From contig NZ_JACVCV010000019.1 in assembly GCF_017811155.1 (NCBI RefSeq), positions 1 to 64,000 of the forward strand: a DNA stretch of 64,000 nucleotides, written 5' to 3'. Shown piece by piece: positions 9,407-19,309 of the stretch (position 1 is the first letter of the stretch; each line of letters starts with the position of its first letter). The position numbers and the translations under genes were made by a program. The notes below the pieces were generated by a model, which saw only the letters and a list, made by a program, of their open reading frames with translations, was not told the DNA's origin and searched no databases. Origin of the DNA: Lunatimonas salinarum. Lineage in GTDB: Bacteria; Bacteroidota; Bacteroidia; Cytophagales; Cyclobacteriaceae.

Positions 9407-9437
9407 GGGGCTGTCGTTAACTGGCAGCCCCCCTTTG
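9407..9437. terminator. Hairpin terminator between converging genes
   Basis: GGGGCTG pairs with CAGCCCC around a loop of about 11 bases and is followed by a T-rich run (CCTTTGTTTTTA). It lies between the PepSY gene and the converging ABC transporter gene. It can serve the susC operon and possibly the opposite strand too. Confidence 0.65.
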
Positions 9438-9440
9438 TTT

Positions 9441-11237
9441 TTATTCCTCCCCTTCCTGTACGGACTGGGTCTGTTTTTCGTAAAGCTCCGCGTACACCCC
9501 TTTTTTGAGTAGCAACTCTTCGTGGGTTCCGTATTCCACCACACGCCCGTCATCCAACACCACGATGGCATCTGCCAGCTTGGCGGAAGACACCCGGTGC
9601 GATATGATGATGGAGGTCCTTCCCTTCATGATGGTGCTCAAGGAGTTTAAGATCGCATTTTCGGTCTTCGTGTCCACAGCCGAAAGGCAATCGTCCAGAA
9701 GCAGGATCTTCGGCTCCTTGGCGATGGCACGGGCGATGCTTACCCGTTGCTTTTGCCCGCCGGAAAGCGTGATGCCGCGCTCTCCCAGTCGGGTTTTGAA
9801 ACCTTGCGGGAAACCCGTGATATTTTCATAAACATCCGCATCCTTTGCCGCCTTTTCCACGAGGTGCGAGGTTACGAGATCCTGCTCTAAACCAAAACCG
9901 ATATTGTTGGCGATGGTATCGCTAAACAGGAACACGTCTTGTGGTACGTAGCCTATTTGCTTCCTTAGGGAGGAAATATCGTAGGCGCGAATATCGACGC
10001 CATCTACCCGAATTTGTCCCGAGCTTGCATCGTACATCCGCATAAGCAGGTTGGCAATGGTAGATTTTCCAGAACCCGTCGTACCAATGATTGCCAGGGA
10101 CTGACCCTCTTTGATTTCAAAACTGACCTTTTCCAATGCTTTGATGCCGGAGTCCGGGTAGTCAAAGGACACATTGTCCAGCTCTATCCTTCCGACAATG
10201 TCCCTATTCAGTCCCTCAGTACTTACGATAGGGTTGTGTTCGTCCAGAAACTCATTGATGCGGGTCTGGGAGGCAGCGGCCCGCTGCACGATGCTGGTAA
10301 CCCAGCCCAACGAAGTCACCGGCCACGTGAGCATGTTCACGTACAAAATAAATTCCGCAATAACTCCATAGCCTATCGCGCCCGCGATTACCTGCTTTCC
10401 CCCCACATAGACAGTTATAATCGTACTGAGTCCTATAAGTCCTAATATAAGCGGATAAAACAGAGACTCTACCTTGGTCAGTCGAATGGATTTTTGCTTA
10501 TATTCTTCGCTGGCTTTCTGAAAATCGTTGGCACTGTCGGCTTCCCGCACAAACGCCTTGATGACCCGAATGCCTGAAAAAGCCTCCTGTACAAATGTAC
10601 TAAGATTGGAAAGGCTGCGCTGAATCTTTTCTGAGCGCTCGTTGATCAGGTTGTTGACCACATAGATGCTGATGGACAGTACTGGAAGCGGCAGGAGGGA
10701 ATATACGGTCAGCGGTACATTGACCGTAAGCATATAGGCAATTACCATGGGAAATAGCACTATCAGATTGATCCCGTACATCAGCGCCGGACCCACATAC
10801 ATTCTCACACGGCTAACATCCTCTGTGATACGCGCCATCAGGTCTCCGGTGCTGTTCAGTCGGTAAAACGACAATGGAAGCGATTGGTATTTCTCGAATA
10901 TCTCGTTTTTAAGATCGTATTCTACCAGCCTGGACATCGCAATGATGGTCTGCCGAATAAGAAAAAGGAAAAATCCGCGCAAAAGCGCCATGCCGAGCAT
11001 CAAACTGCCAAATACGACTATAAATTTCAAAAATATCCTCCGGGACTCCTCAGCTAAGAGGCTTTGGTCAAAAAGCTGGTAGTAGCTGAAACTTTCCACC
11101 ACATAGTCGATGGAGATACGCACCAACTGTGCGGGAATAATCACAAAAACATTGGATATCACCGTAAAAACAACTCCCAAAAGGAGGTACCACTTATATT
11201 TTACCAGGTACTTATTTAATCTCCAAAGAGGCTTCAC
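9441..11237 (-). CDS. ABC exporter, fused permease and ATPase
   Basis: This 598-residue half-transporter belongs to the MsbA/MDR type. A six-helix transmembrane domain fills roughly residues 1-320. The ATPase domain carries Walker A GTTGSGKST, signature LSGGQKQR, Walker B ILLLDDCLSAVD and the H-loop IIISHR. Such proteins work as homodimers or heterodimers exporting lipids, drugs or peptides, and the substrate is unknown here. The residue after the Walker B aspartates is Cys where a catalytic Glu is usual (DDCLSAVD). That suggests a degenerate ATP site and possibly a heterodimer partner elsewhere. The gene is divergent from the dehydrogenase gene at 11382. Confidence 0.92.
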   Translation of the reverse strand: MKPLWRLNKYLVKYKWYLLLGVVFTVISNVFVIIPAQLVRISIDYVVESFSYYQLFDQSLLAEESRRIFLKFIVVFGSLMLGMALLRGFFLFLIRQTIIAMSRLVEYDLKNEIFEKYQSLPLSFYRLNSTGDLMARITEDVSRVRMYVGPALMYGINLIVLFPMVIAYMLTVNVPLTVYSLLPLPVLSISIYVVNNLINERSEKIQRSLSNLSTFVQEAFSGIRVIKAFVREADSANDFQKASEEYKQKSIRLTKVESLFYPLILGLIGLSTIITVYVGGKQVIAGAIGYGVIAEFILYVNMLTWPVTSLGWVTSIVQRAAASQTRINEFLDEHNPIVSTEGLNRDIVGRIELDNVSFDYPDSGIKALEKVSFEIKEGQSLAIIGTTGSGKSTIANLLMRMYDASSGQIRVDGVDIRAYDISSLRKQIGYVPQDVFLFSDTIANNIGFGLEQDLVTSHLVEKAAKDADVYENITGFPQGFKTRLGERGITLSGGQKQRVSIARAIAKEPKILLLDDCLSAVDTKTENAILNSLSTIMKGRTSIIISHRVSSAKLADAIVVLDDGRVVEYGTHEELLLKKGVYAELYEKQTQSVQEGEE

Positions 11238-11315
11238 GAAACAAAAATCTAGAAATCAAACACATTCTTTCACAATATATCAATAGCATTACTTTATATA
11301 CAGTTAAAAAATATT

Positions 11316-11323
11316 TAATTTTG
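11316..11323 (+). promoter_or_regulatory. Predicted -7 element upstream of the dehydrogenase gene
   Basis: TAatTTTG matches the Bacteroidota -7 consensus TAnnTTTG, 58 bases upstream of the start codon at 11382. No strong TTTG -33 box is seen at the usual distance. Confidence 0.45.
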
Positions 11324-11381
11324 TAACTGATTTTAACCAATGCTGACCCAAATATAACACAAACACAAAACCAAAGTTCAG

Positions 11382-12482
11382 ATGTCGGAAATTAAAACAG
11401 TGGAACACACAAAAGACGGTAGTGTTTATGGACAGATCCTGCAGATGGGCCATGAACAATTGGTATTTTGCCACGATGAACCCACGGGACTAAAAGCACT
11501 AATCGCCATACACAACACCATATTGGGTCCGGCCCTAGGAGGCACCCGTCTCTGGCACTATTCCGACGAATCGGCCGCCATCACTGACGTGTTGCGGCTG
11601 TCAAGGGGCATGACCTTCAAAGCGGCGATTTCCGGATTGAACATTGGTGGAGGAAAGGCCGTGATTATCGGAAAGCCAAAAATGAAGACAGAAGCCTTCC
11701 TGAGGAGATTTGGGAGATTTATCCATAGCTTGGGGGGTAGGTACATCACTGCGGAGGACGTCAATTTTACCACGGCAGACATCGAGTACATTGCCATGGA
11801 GACTCCCTATGTCACAGGCAAACCTGAAATCAAGGGCGGCGGGGGTGACCCTTCCCCGATCACCGCATTCGGCACCTATTTGGGAATGAAGGCTGCTGTT
11901 GGGTTTGCGTATGGGAAAGACACCCTAGAAGGCAAGCGAATCCTGATACAAGGAGCAGGGCAGGTGGGGAGCCATTTGGTGAAGCACCTGATCAAAGAAG
12001 GTGCTATTGTATTTCTAACTGATATCTTTGAAGAAAAACTACTTTCCGCCGCCAAAACTACCGGTGCGCAGATCATTCAACCCTCCGATGTATATGACTT
12101 CCCCATGGACATCTATGCGCCCTGTGCCCTAGGGGCCACGCTAAACGATCAAACCATCCCCCGCTTAACCTGTGACATCGTAGCCGGGGCGGCGAATAAT
12201 CAGCTGGAGGAAGAAGGCCGTCATGGCCATCTGCTAAAAGACCGCGGGATTCTCTATGCCCCGGATTTCCTGATCAATGCCGGCGGATTGATCAATGTAT
12301 ATACCGAATACCTGGGCAATTACAAACGTGAGATCGCGATGAGGCAGACAGAGAGCATCTACGACATGACCACTGCGGTACTGAGCGAAGCAAATGAGAA
12401 AAACCTTCCCACACAGGAGGTGGCCATGGAAATCGCAAATAAGCGAATCAACCAAATTGCAAGCATAAAGTTAGCCTATTGA
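11382..12482 (+). CDS. Glu/Leu/Phe/Val dehydrogenase (leucine dehydrogenase type)
   Basis: This 366-residue NAD-dependent enzyme reversibly deaminates branched-chain amino acids to 2-keto acids, feeding branched fatty-acid precursors or nitrogen recycling. The substrate domain contains GPALGGTRLW and the glycine-rich GGGKAVI with the catalytic lysine. The Rossmann domain has GAGQVGSHLVKHL. The C-terminal half carries APCALGATLND and AGAANNQL, both typical of the family. Its length matches leucine dehydrogenases (about 360) more than hexameric glutamate dehydrogenases (about 450). Substrate preference is inferred from length and motif style only. Confidence 0.9.
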   Translation: MSEIKTVEHTKDGSVYGQILQMGHEQLVFCHDEPTGLKALIAIHNTILGPALGGTRLWHYSDESAAITDVLRLSRGMTFKAAISGLNIGGGKAVIIGKPKMKTEAFLRRFGRFIHSLGGRYITAEDVNFTTADIEYIAMETPYVTGKPEIKGGGGDPSPITAFGTYLGMKAAVGFAYGKDTLEGKRILIQGAGQVGSHLVKHLIKEGAIVFLTDIFEEKLLSAAKTTGAQIIQPSDVYDFPMDIYAPCALGATLNDQTIPRLTCDIVAGAANNQLEEEGRHGHLLKDRGILYAPDFLINAGGLINVYTEYLGNYKREIAMRQTESIYDMTTAVLSEANEKNLPTQEVAMEIANKRINQIASIKLAY

Positions 12483-12612
12483 TGAGGGGCAGGAGCCAAT
12501 AAAGCTGCCCACGCCCCTATTGCCCCATTTATTGCGGCATGCTAAATCAGCCGCGGCATCCGCCAAGTTTGGGAATAATTCGAAATTGGCGGATTTCTAT
12601 CCGAAAATAGTT

Positions 12613-12620
12613 TAAATTTG
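12613..12620 (+). promoter_or_regulatory. Predicted -7 element upstream of nusB
   Basis: TAaaTTTG, followed by CG, matches TAnnTTTG and lies 19 bases upstream of the nusB start at 12640. It would give a very short leader for the nusB-to-coaE operon. Confidence 0.5.
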
Positions 12621-12639
12621 CGTTCTTTAACATCCGGTA

Positions 12640-13827
12640 ATGCTAAACAGAAGAATTCTCAGAGTAAAGGCTTTCCAATCGTTGTATGCCTATCATCAGT
12701 GCAAAGCTTCGAACTTCAACTTGTCCATAGACCTTATCCGGGAATCTTTCCAGCCTGACCTCAACAGTATGGAGGTACAGGACAAAGCACAGTTAAAACA
12801 AGATGCAGAAACCTGCATAGCGCTTTTTACACGTAGCCAAGACGCACGTACCCTAGTAGATGACGGTAATCTCAGTGTAAAAATCAAAAATGTTGCGTTA
12901 CAGGCGCTTAAGCAATACCACAAGCTTTGCGAGGCGGATCTATCGTTTTTGAGAAACAACATGGTGACGGCTGCCGAGCGGATCCCGGGCCTGTATTTGT
13001 ATGCTATCGGCATACTTTTGGGGTTCCGGAAACATGTGGAAAAGGAGCTTGAAAAACGTAAAAAACTTTCCCAAGAACGGATATCCGTAATTGTGCCTGG
13101 CGAGGGCAACCTCGCAAAAAACAGGATTCTTCTGTACCTCGAAAAAGACTCCCCTATCCAAAGTGAATTTATCCGACATCATGTCAATATAGAGGACTGG
13201 AATGAAGAGATCAAACAATGGTTCAGGGATTACGTAAGGAATCAGGAGGACTATGTGGCGTACATGAACCTGTCCGACCCCACGTTGGAAGACGACCGTT
13301 TCATTGTGGAGACGTTGCTCAAAAAGGTCGTGATGAAAAACGACGCCATTCTAAGTCTATTCCAAGAACTGGATCTAAATTGGACAGAGAATAAAGCCGT
13401 AGTGCGAAGTTTGGCACTAAAAGTGCTGAAAAATATAGACCTTGATCAAAAAGATTCCACCGAGATATTGCCCGACTTGGCGATTAATTGGGATGAAGAC
13501 AAGGAATTCTTTCAGAATATCTTTAACTTGACTGTAGAATCCGAAAAAGACTACAGTGAGATGATTGCCCAAAAGGCAAAAAATTGGGATATTGATCGAA
13601 TCGCACTTACGGATAAAATCATTATTACCATGGCCCTCACCGAAATGGTGAACTTCCCCAGTATACCTGTAAAGGTAAGCATCAATGAATTCATAGACAT
13701 ATCCAAAACCTATAGCACGCCAAAAAGCAAACAATTTGTAAACGGCCTATTGGATGTTTTGTCTAAAGAATTAACCGATGAGGGGAAAATACGTAAAAGC
13801 GGTAGGGGTTTGTTAGACAATAAATAA
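12640..13827 (+). CDS. nusB: Transcription antitermination factor NusB, long form
   Basis: NusB binds boxA RNA with S10 and promotes antitermination in rRNA transcription. This protein has 395 residues against about 140 in Escherichia coli. The canonical NusB fold is in the C-terminal part (roughly 255-385). It includes the family end region IPVKVSINEFIDISKTYSTP and KQFVNGLLDVL. The N-terminal part (MLNRRILRVKAFQSLYAYHQ) looks like a second helical NusB-like copy or lineage-specific extension. Long NusB proteins are usual in Bacteroidota as far as I recall. It heads a tight cluster of six genes ending with coaE. Confidence 0.9.
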   Translation: MLNRRILRVKAFQSLYAYHQCKASNFNLSIDLIRESFQPDLNSMEVQDKAQLKQDAETCIALFTRSQDARTLVDDGNLSVKIKNVALQALKQYHKLCEADLSFLRNNMVTAAERIPGLYLYAIGILLGFRKHVEKELEKRKKLSQERISVIVPGEGNLAKNRILLYLEKDSPIQSEFIRHHVNIEDWNEEIKQWFRDYVRNQEDYVAYMNLSDPTLEDDRFIVETLLKKVVMKNDAILSLFQELDLNWTENKAVVRSLALKVLKNIDLDQKDSTEILPDLAINWDEDKEFFQNIFNLTVESEKDYSEMIAQKAKNWDIDRIALTDKIIITMALTEMVNFPSIPVKVSINEFIDISKTYSTPKSKQFVNGLLDVLSKELTDEGKIRKSGRGLLDNK

Positions 13828-13834
13828 AATACTC

Positions 13835-14140
13835 ATGAGCAATAAAGGAAATTCATTTTTCGCTTTCCTACTAGGGGCGGGAATCGGGGCAACATTGGGA
13901 ATACTGTTTGCACCGGATGCTGGCAACAATACCAGGGACAAGCTAAGCTACCAATTGGCCAAATACAAAGACGAATTGGAGAAGCTTATCACCGAATTGG
14001 TGGAAGGAAAAACATTGACCTCAAACGAAGCCAAATCTGAGGGAAACAAAGTGATATCCGAGGCCAAGACGAAGGCGGAAAACCTGCTCAACGATGTCAA
14101 TAAATTAATCGATCAAATAAATCAGGAAAACAATAATTAA
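13835..14140 (+). CDS. YtxH-domain protein
   Basis: This 101-residue protein has an N-terminal glycine-rich membrane helix (FFAFLLGAGIGATLGILFAP), followed directly by the YtxH-type DAGNNTRDKL. A charged amphipathic helical tail follows. YtxH proteins are small membrane-anchored proteins linked to general stress in Bacillus, and their molecular role is unclear. It lies 7 bases after nusB and 7 before the DUF1573 gene, so it is co-transcribed with both. Confidence 0.85.
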   Translation: MSNKGNSFFAFLLGAGIGATLGILFAPDAGNNTRDKLSYQLAKYKDELEKLITELVEGKTLTSNEAKSEGNKVISEAKTKAENLLNDVNKLIDQINQENNN

Positions 14141-14147
14141 TTATATC

Positions 14148-14693
14148 ATGACTAGAACCAGTTATCTAGCTGCCGTTTTGCTGGCAGGCGCATTGGCTGT
14201 GTCCGGATGCAATAGCAAGAGCACGGAAGAAGCCGATCGGATTAAGGCCTTGGAAGAAAAAATCACCCAACTCGAACAAAATAGGGTAGTCACGCCTACT
14301 ACTGCGCAAAACGTGCAGCCTGCAGACCCGAGCACCGTAGGAGCCTTTGAATTTGAGGCCATGGAGTATGATTTCGGAACCATCTCGGAAGGTGAAGTAA
14401 TCGAACACGTATTCTCATTCAAAAACAACGGTCAAGCACCGTTGGTAATATCCAATATCCAGGCATCTTGCGGCTGTACCAGCCCCGACTGGACCAAAAC
14501 ACCCATCAAGCCGGGAGATGAAGGCTTCGTGAAAGTGGTGTTCAACTCAGCAGGAAAAAGCGGCGTGCAAAGCCCCACAGTGACGATTCAGGCCAATACC
14601 ACACCAAATGTCACCCGCCTAAGACTAAAAGGCACTGTTAATCAGCGGACTGCTTCTGCCGCTAAACCAAGTTTGGGACCAGTTAAACGATAA
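14148..14693 (+). CDS. DUF1573 lipoprotein
   Basis: This 181-residue lipoprotein has signal sequence MTRTSYLAAVLLAGALAVSG and lipobox Cys21. A short coiled coil (ADRIKALEEKITQLEQ) links to one DUF1573 immunoglobulin-like domain (about 65-165). The domain contains YDFGTISEGEVIEHVFSF and the paired-cysteine hallmark ASCGCTSPDW. Its function is unknown; the domain resembles chaperone- or adhesin-like beta sandwiches. Two bases separate it from yajC. The same neighbour order recurs in Bacteroidota, which supports a link to envelope biogenesis. Confidence 0.88.
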   Translation: MTRTSYLAAVLLAGALAVSGCNSKSTEEADRIKALEEKITQLEQNRVVTPTTAQNVQPADPSTVGAFEFEAMEYDFGTISEGEVIEHVFSFKNNGQAPLVISNIQASCGCTSPDWTKTPIKPGDEGFVKVVFNSAGKSGVQSPTVTIQANTTPNVTRLRLKGTVNQRTASAAKPSLGPVKR

Positions 14694-14695
14694 AC

Positions 14696-15013
14696 ATGCT
14701 AAACGTTATTTTATTGCAGGCCGGCGGAGCCGGTGGCGGAATCATGGGACAAGTGTTCCTATTTGGTAGTATCATCTTGATCATGTATTTCTTTATGATC
14801 AGACCCCAGCAAAAGAAGCAAAAGGACACCAACCTTTTCATCAACGAAGTGAAAAAAGGCGATCAGGTGGTGACCGTTGGTGGAATCCATGGCAAAGTAT
14901 ATGCGGTAGAAGGGGATACCGTGTTGATTGAACTGGATAAGGGTTTGAAGATCAAAGTAGAAAAATCGGCACTCTCGCTAGACTATACCAAAAAGATCAA
15001 AGAGGCAAAATAA
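14696..15013 (+). CDS. yajC: Preprotein translocase subunit YajC
   Basis: YajC is the small accessory subunit of the SecDF-YajC complex, which aids Sec-dependent export. This 105-residue protein has one N-terminal membrane helix (VFLFGSIILIMYFFMIRP). The diagnostic RPQQKKQK follows, then a small cytoplasmic beta domain with KKGDQVVTVGGIHGKV. SecD and SecF are not in the window. The gene sits inside the nusB-coaE cluster, between the DUF1573 and YbbR genes. Confidence 0.95.
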   Translation: MLNVILLQAGGAGGGIMGQVFLFGSIILIMYFFMIRPQQKKQKDTNLFINEVKKGDQVVTVGGIHGKVYAVEGDTVLIELDKGLKIKVEKSALSLDYTKKIKEAK

Positions 15014-15023
15014 GGGATCTACG

Positions 15024-15989
15024 TTGGGCAAGATTCAAAAATTCATCGGCAAACTAAAACCGGAGGTGTCCTCAAACTTAAAAGTGGTGGTATTGTGCGT
15101 AGTCACGGCTACCACTTTTTGGCTTTTGAATGCCCTGAACAAGGACGACTACACCACAATAGTGAAGCAGCCTGTTTCCTTTGCATTTGATCAATCGGAG
15201 TTTATGCCCGTAGAACCGCTTCCCGATCAAATTTCCATCGAAATCAACGGAAATGGGTGGGATCTACTGCGTAAATATTTCAATTTTCAATCTAACCCAT
15301 TCGTCATAAACCTCGAAGACCCATCCAAAACCAATTTTGTCCTATCCAGAAATCTGGAACGGGAACTTGCAGAAACACTTACACCCACACGGCTAGTCGG
15401 CATCCTTCAAGACACCATTCGCTTTAAGATAGACAAAATCATTTCCAGAAAAATCACCGTAGAACCGGATACCACGGAAAATTTGTTATCCGAAAATTTC
15501 CGGTTTGCCTCGCCCATATCGGTGGACCCCACGCAGATAACGGTGCGGGGGCCTGTTAGCAAGATTCAAGAACTTGGGGGGAAATGGAAAGTGGATCTAG
15601 GCGAACAAAATATCAACCAGAACTTTCTAAAGCTAATCCCCCTTTCAGTACCCAGACACCTACGGGATTTCCTCACCCTCGATGAAGAGTCTGTCATGAT
15701 CTCCTTTGAGGTAGTAGAATTCATTGGCATCAAAAAGAATATTGAACTTCAGAAGGCATTTTTTCCTGCTAACGTAAAAGTGGAACCGGAAACCAATTCC
15801 GTAGCGATGTCCTACCTCATCGATGAAAGGAAGGTTAGCGACTTCGAAAAGTTGGATTTAAAAGCCATCATCAGCTACAACAGCCGCAATCGGGAGGACA
15901 GCACCGTTTCTGTGATGTTAAACACAACACCTTCCTATCTTGAACAGGTTATCTTTGACCCCCCTACTTTCAAGTTGATTTATGAGTGA
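15024..15989 (+). CDS. YbbR-like (CdaR-type) membrane-anchored protein
   Basis: This 321-residue protein has one N-terminal membrane helix (LKVVVLCVVTATTFWLLNAL). Extracytoplasmic repeats of the YbbR fold follow; one contains PISVDPTQITVRGP, the typical strand signature. In Firmicutes the related CdaR controls the diadenylate cyclase CdaA, but no cyclase is adjacent here. The start is a TTG at 15024, 10 bases after yajC; no upstream ATG fits. It overlaps coaE by 8 bases, which implies translational coupling. Confidence 0.85.
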   Translation: MGKIQKFIGKLKPEVSSNLKVVVLCVVTATTFWLLNALNKDDYTTIVKQPVSFAFDQSEFMPVEPLPDQISIEINGNGWDLLRKYFNFQSNPFVINLEDPSKTNFVLSRNLERELAETLTPTRLVGILQDTIRFKIDKIISRKITVEPDTTENLLSENFRFASPISVDPTQITVRGPVSKIQELGGKWKVDLGEQNINQNFLKLIPLSVPRHLRDFLTLDEESVMISFEVVEFIGIKKNIELQKAFFPANVKVEPETNSVAMSYLIDERKVSDFEKLDLKAIISYNSRNREDSTVSVMLNTTPSYLEQVIFDPPTFKLIYE

Positions 15990-16590
15990 GCCCAAAAAAT
16001 TACTGGTTGGTATCACCGGGGGAATAGGTGCCGGCAAAACCTTGGTGGCAAAAATTTTCAACCTCCTCGGAGTGCCTGTATACCAAGCCGACGACCGGGC
16101 GAAATGGCTCATGGTAAACCACGAACCTCTCCGCCAAGCAATCATAAAAGCATTTGGTCAGGAATCCTACCTTACAGACGGCAGCCTAAACAGAAGCTAC
16201 CTGGCTTCAAAGGTCTTTGCCGAAGCAGCGAATAATCAGCTCATCAATGGATTAGTGCACCCTGCCGTGGGAAGGGACTTTCAGACATGGGCACAGGCAC
16301 AGCAAACACCCTACGTACTGAAAGAGGCCGCGTTATTGTTCGAATCCGGTTCATATAAAGAACTGGACCGGATCATCACGGTCACCGCCCCGGAAAGCTT
16401 ACGGATCTTTCGAGTCCTGCTTCGGGATCCTCAACGGTCCGCCTCAGAGGTAAAAGCAATCATTGATAGACAGTGGCCCGAAGAACGTAAAAAAGAAGGC
16501 GCTGACTTTGTGATCGATAATTCAGACAAGAAAATGGTGATCCCTCAAGTTTTGAAGATTCACCGGCAGCTGACCGATCCGGTTCGCTAG
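15982..16590 (+). CDS. coaE: Dephospho-CoA kinase
   Basis: This 202-residue enzyme catalyses the last step of coenzyme A synthesis, phosphorylating the 3'-hydroxyl of dephospho-CoA. The P-loop is at the N-terminus (GITGGIGAGKT). The substrate segment YQADDRAKWL follows, then VLKEAALLFESG, which is characteristic of CoaE. The length is standard. It is the last gene of the cluster and overlaps the ybbR-like gene by 8 bases. Confidence 0.95.
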   Translation: MSEPKKLLVGITGGIGAGKTLVAKIFNLLGVPVYQADDRAKWLMVNHEPLRQAIIKAFGQESYLTDGSLNRSYLASKVFAEAANNQLINGLVHPAVGRDFQTWAQAQQTPYVLKEAALLFESGSYKELDRIITVTAPESLRIFRVLLRDPQRSASEVKAIIDRQWPEERKKEGADFVIDNSDKKMVIPQVLKIHRQLTDPVR

Positions 16591-16595
16591 AGGGG

Positions 16596-16844
16596 TTAGG
16601 CGATATTTTCCAACGAAATCTGATCCAGGTAAAATTTCATCCGCGAGTGGCGGTGGTTTAAGAATTCAATCTTATCGATGCGGTCGTGCTTGTGATTGTA
16701 GAACACCTCCACATAGTCCCTCCCCAACAGGTAAAGATTCACCTTATAGGCGTAATAGCGAATAGCTACCACAAAAGTACCCTCTGTGTAGAGTTTTTGA
16801 ATTTTCTTATTCAATGAAAGCTTTCTAAAGTCTTCTTTGCTCAT
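16596..16844 (-). CDS. Small conserved-looking protein of unknown function
   Basis: This 82-residue basic protein is encoded opposite coaE, with 5 bases between the two 3' ends. It begins MSKEDFRKLSLNKKIQKLYT and is rich in Tyr, His and Lys, with alternating hydrophobic residues (FVVAIRYYAYKVNLYLLG) that suggest beta strands. It has no signal peptide and I recognise no domain. Its composition and placement look like a genuine short cytosolic gene. Confidence 0.6.
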   Translation of the reverse strand: MSKEDFRKLSLNKKIQKLYTEGTFVVAIRYYAYKVNLYLLGRDYVEVFYNHKHDRIDKIEFLNHRHSRMKFYLDQISLENIA

Positions 16845-17081
16845 GTTTATTGCCTCTAAGATGGACTCATTATGCCTCTCAGCCGTTCGGGAAATAACGA
16901 TTAAACCGGAAATTCGCTTGCCTTTGCCCTGCTAAATTAATCATTTTTTTCAAAGTCAAGCCACCCATCCATGGTAGCCCCCCACCAGCAACACCGACAT
17001 AATTTATTCGTTAAAAACAGGGTGGATTTTGTTAACGAATTGCTATCAACTATTATTGGCTTGAAAACACCAAAGAACGCT

Positions 17082-17594
17082 ATGCTGCTACGAATACACC
17101 GCCTTGGGCCGTTTTTTTTACGTATCCTGATTATTGGCTCATTTGCGGGCCTCCTGTCTTCATGCACTGCATCCAAAAAAATCCGCTCACAAAATATTCA
17201 GCAGGTAATCGATACGGCAAAAACGTACCGGGGCACTCCCTACCGATACGGTGGTGCCACGCGTTCTGGGATGGACTGCTCTGCTTTGGTGTACCTATCT
17301 TTCCGAAGTGTTGGGGTCAACCTACCCCGAACCACCGAAGACCAAAGTAAGATCGGCAAAAATGTCCCTAAAGGAAAACTGGCCAAGGGTGACGTGGTGT
17401 TTTTTGCCACGGGCAACCGACGTAGAAAGGTCACCCACGCCGGTATAGTGACCCAAACAGGACGTGGAAATGTCCAGTTTATACACGCCTCCACCTCCTT
17501 GGGGGTCACTGAAGACAACGTATTTTCGAATTATTGGTCGGGGAGATTTATTCGGGCCAGAAGGGTTTTTTTAAGCACCCTTACCGCCCAGTGA
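17082..17594 (+). CDS. NlpC/P60 cell-wall peptidase lipoprotein
   Basis: This 170-residue lipoprotein is predicted to cleave peptidoglycan peptides (gamma-D-Glu-diaminopimelate type). The ATG at 17082 is chosen because it leads straight into a signal sequence ending LLSSC, with lipidation at Cys28. An upstream in-frame ATG at 16971 would add 37 residues ahead of the signal. The NlpC/P60 domain fills the rest. The catalytic Cys66 is in SGMDCSALVY, the histidine in THAGIVT, and a further polar residue comes from IHAST. It is a single-domain Spr/NlpC-like enzyme. Confidence 0.9.
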   Translation: MLLRIHRLGPFFLRILIIGSFAGLLSSCTASKKIRSQNIQQVIDTAKTYRGTPYRYGGATRSGMDCSALVYLSFRSVGVNLPRTTEDQSKIGKNVPKGKLAKGDVVFFATGNRRRKVTHAGIVTQTGRGNVQFIHASTSLGVTEDNVFSNYWSGRFIRARRVFLSTLTAQ

Positions 17595-17677
17595 CAGCAT
17601 GAGTTTAATGCCTTATCGAAGCTTTTGAAATTACCTATAAAAAATTGAGGTAAAGTGGATTAATTTTTAAAACATCC

Positions 17678-17707
17678 TTTGGTATTAATCTTTATTAACT
17701 AATTTTG
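17678..17707 (+). promoter_or_regulatory. Predicted promoter of atpDC
   Basis: A TTTG -33 element at 17678-17681 and TAatTTTG at 17700-17707 are separated by 18 bases. This matches the Bacteroidota consensus TTTG-N~19-TAnnTTTG. It lies 46 bases upstream of the atpD start codon. Confidence 0.65.
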
Positions 17708-17744
17708 CATCCGAATAAAAAAGTTCAGATCCTTTTCATCTTAA

Positions 17745-19256
<1,512 letters not shown>

Positions 19257-19269
19257 ATAAGATGCCCAT

Positions 19270-19298
19270 ATGGGGTGTCTTTAACGACACCCCATTTT
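19270..19298 (+). other. Stem-loop between atpD and atpC
   Basis: ATGGGGTGTC pairs perfectly with GACACCCCAT around a 6-base loop and is followed by TTTT. It looks like an intrinsic terminator or attenuator inside the atpDC operon. Partial termination or processing here could lower epsilon relative to the beta subunit (three beta per one epsilon in F1). That role is inference. Confidence 0.7.
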
Positions 19299-19309
19299 AA
19301 CAATATGCT

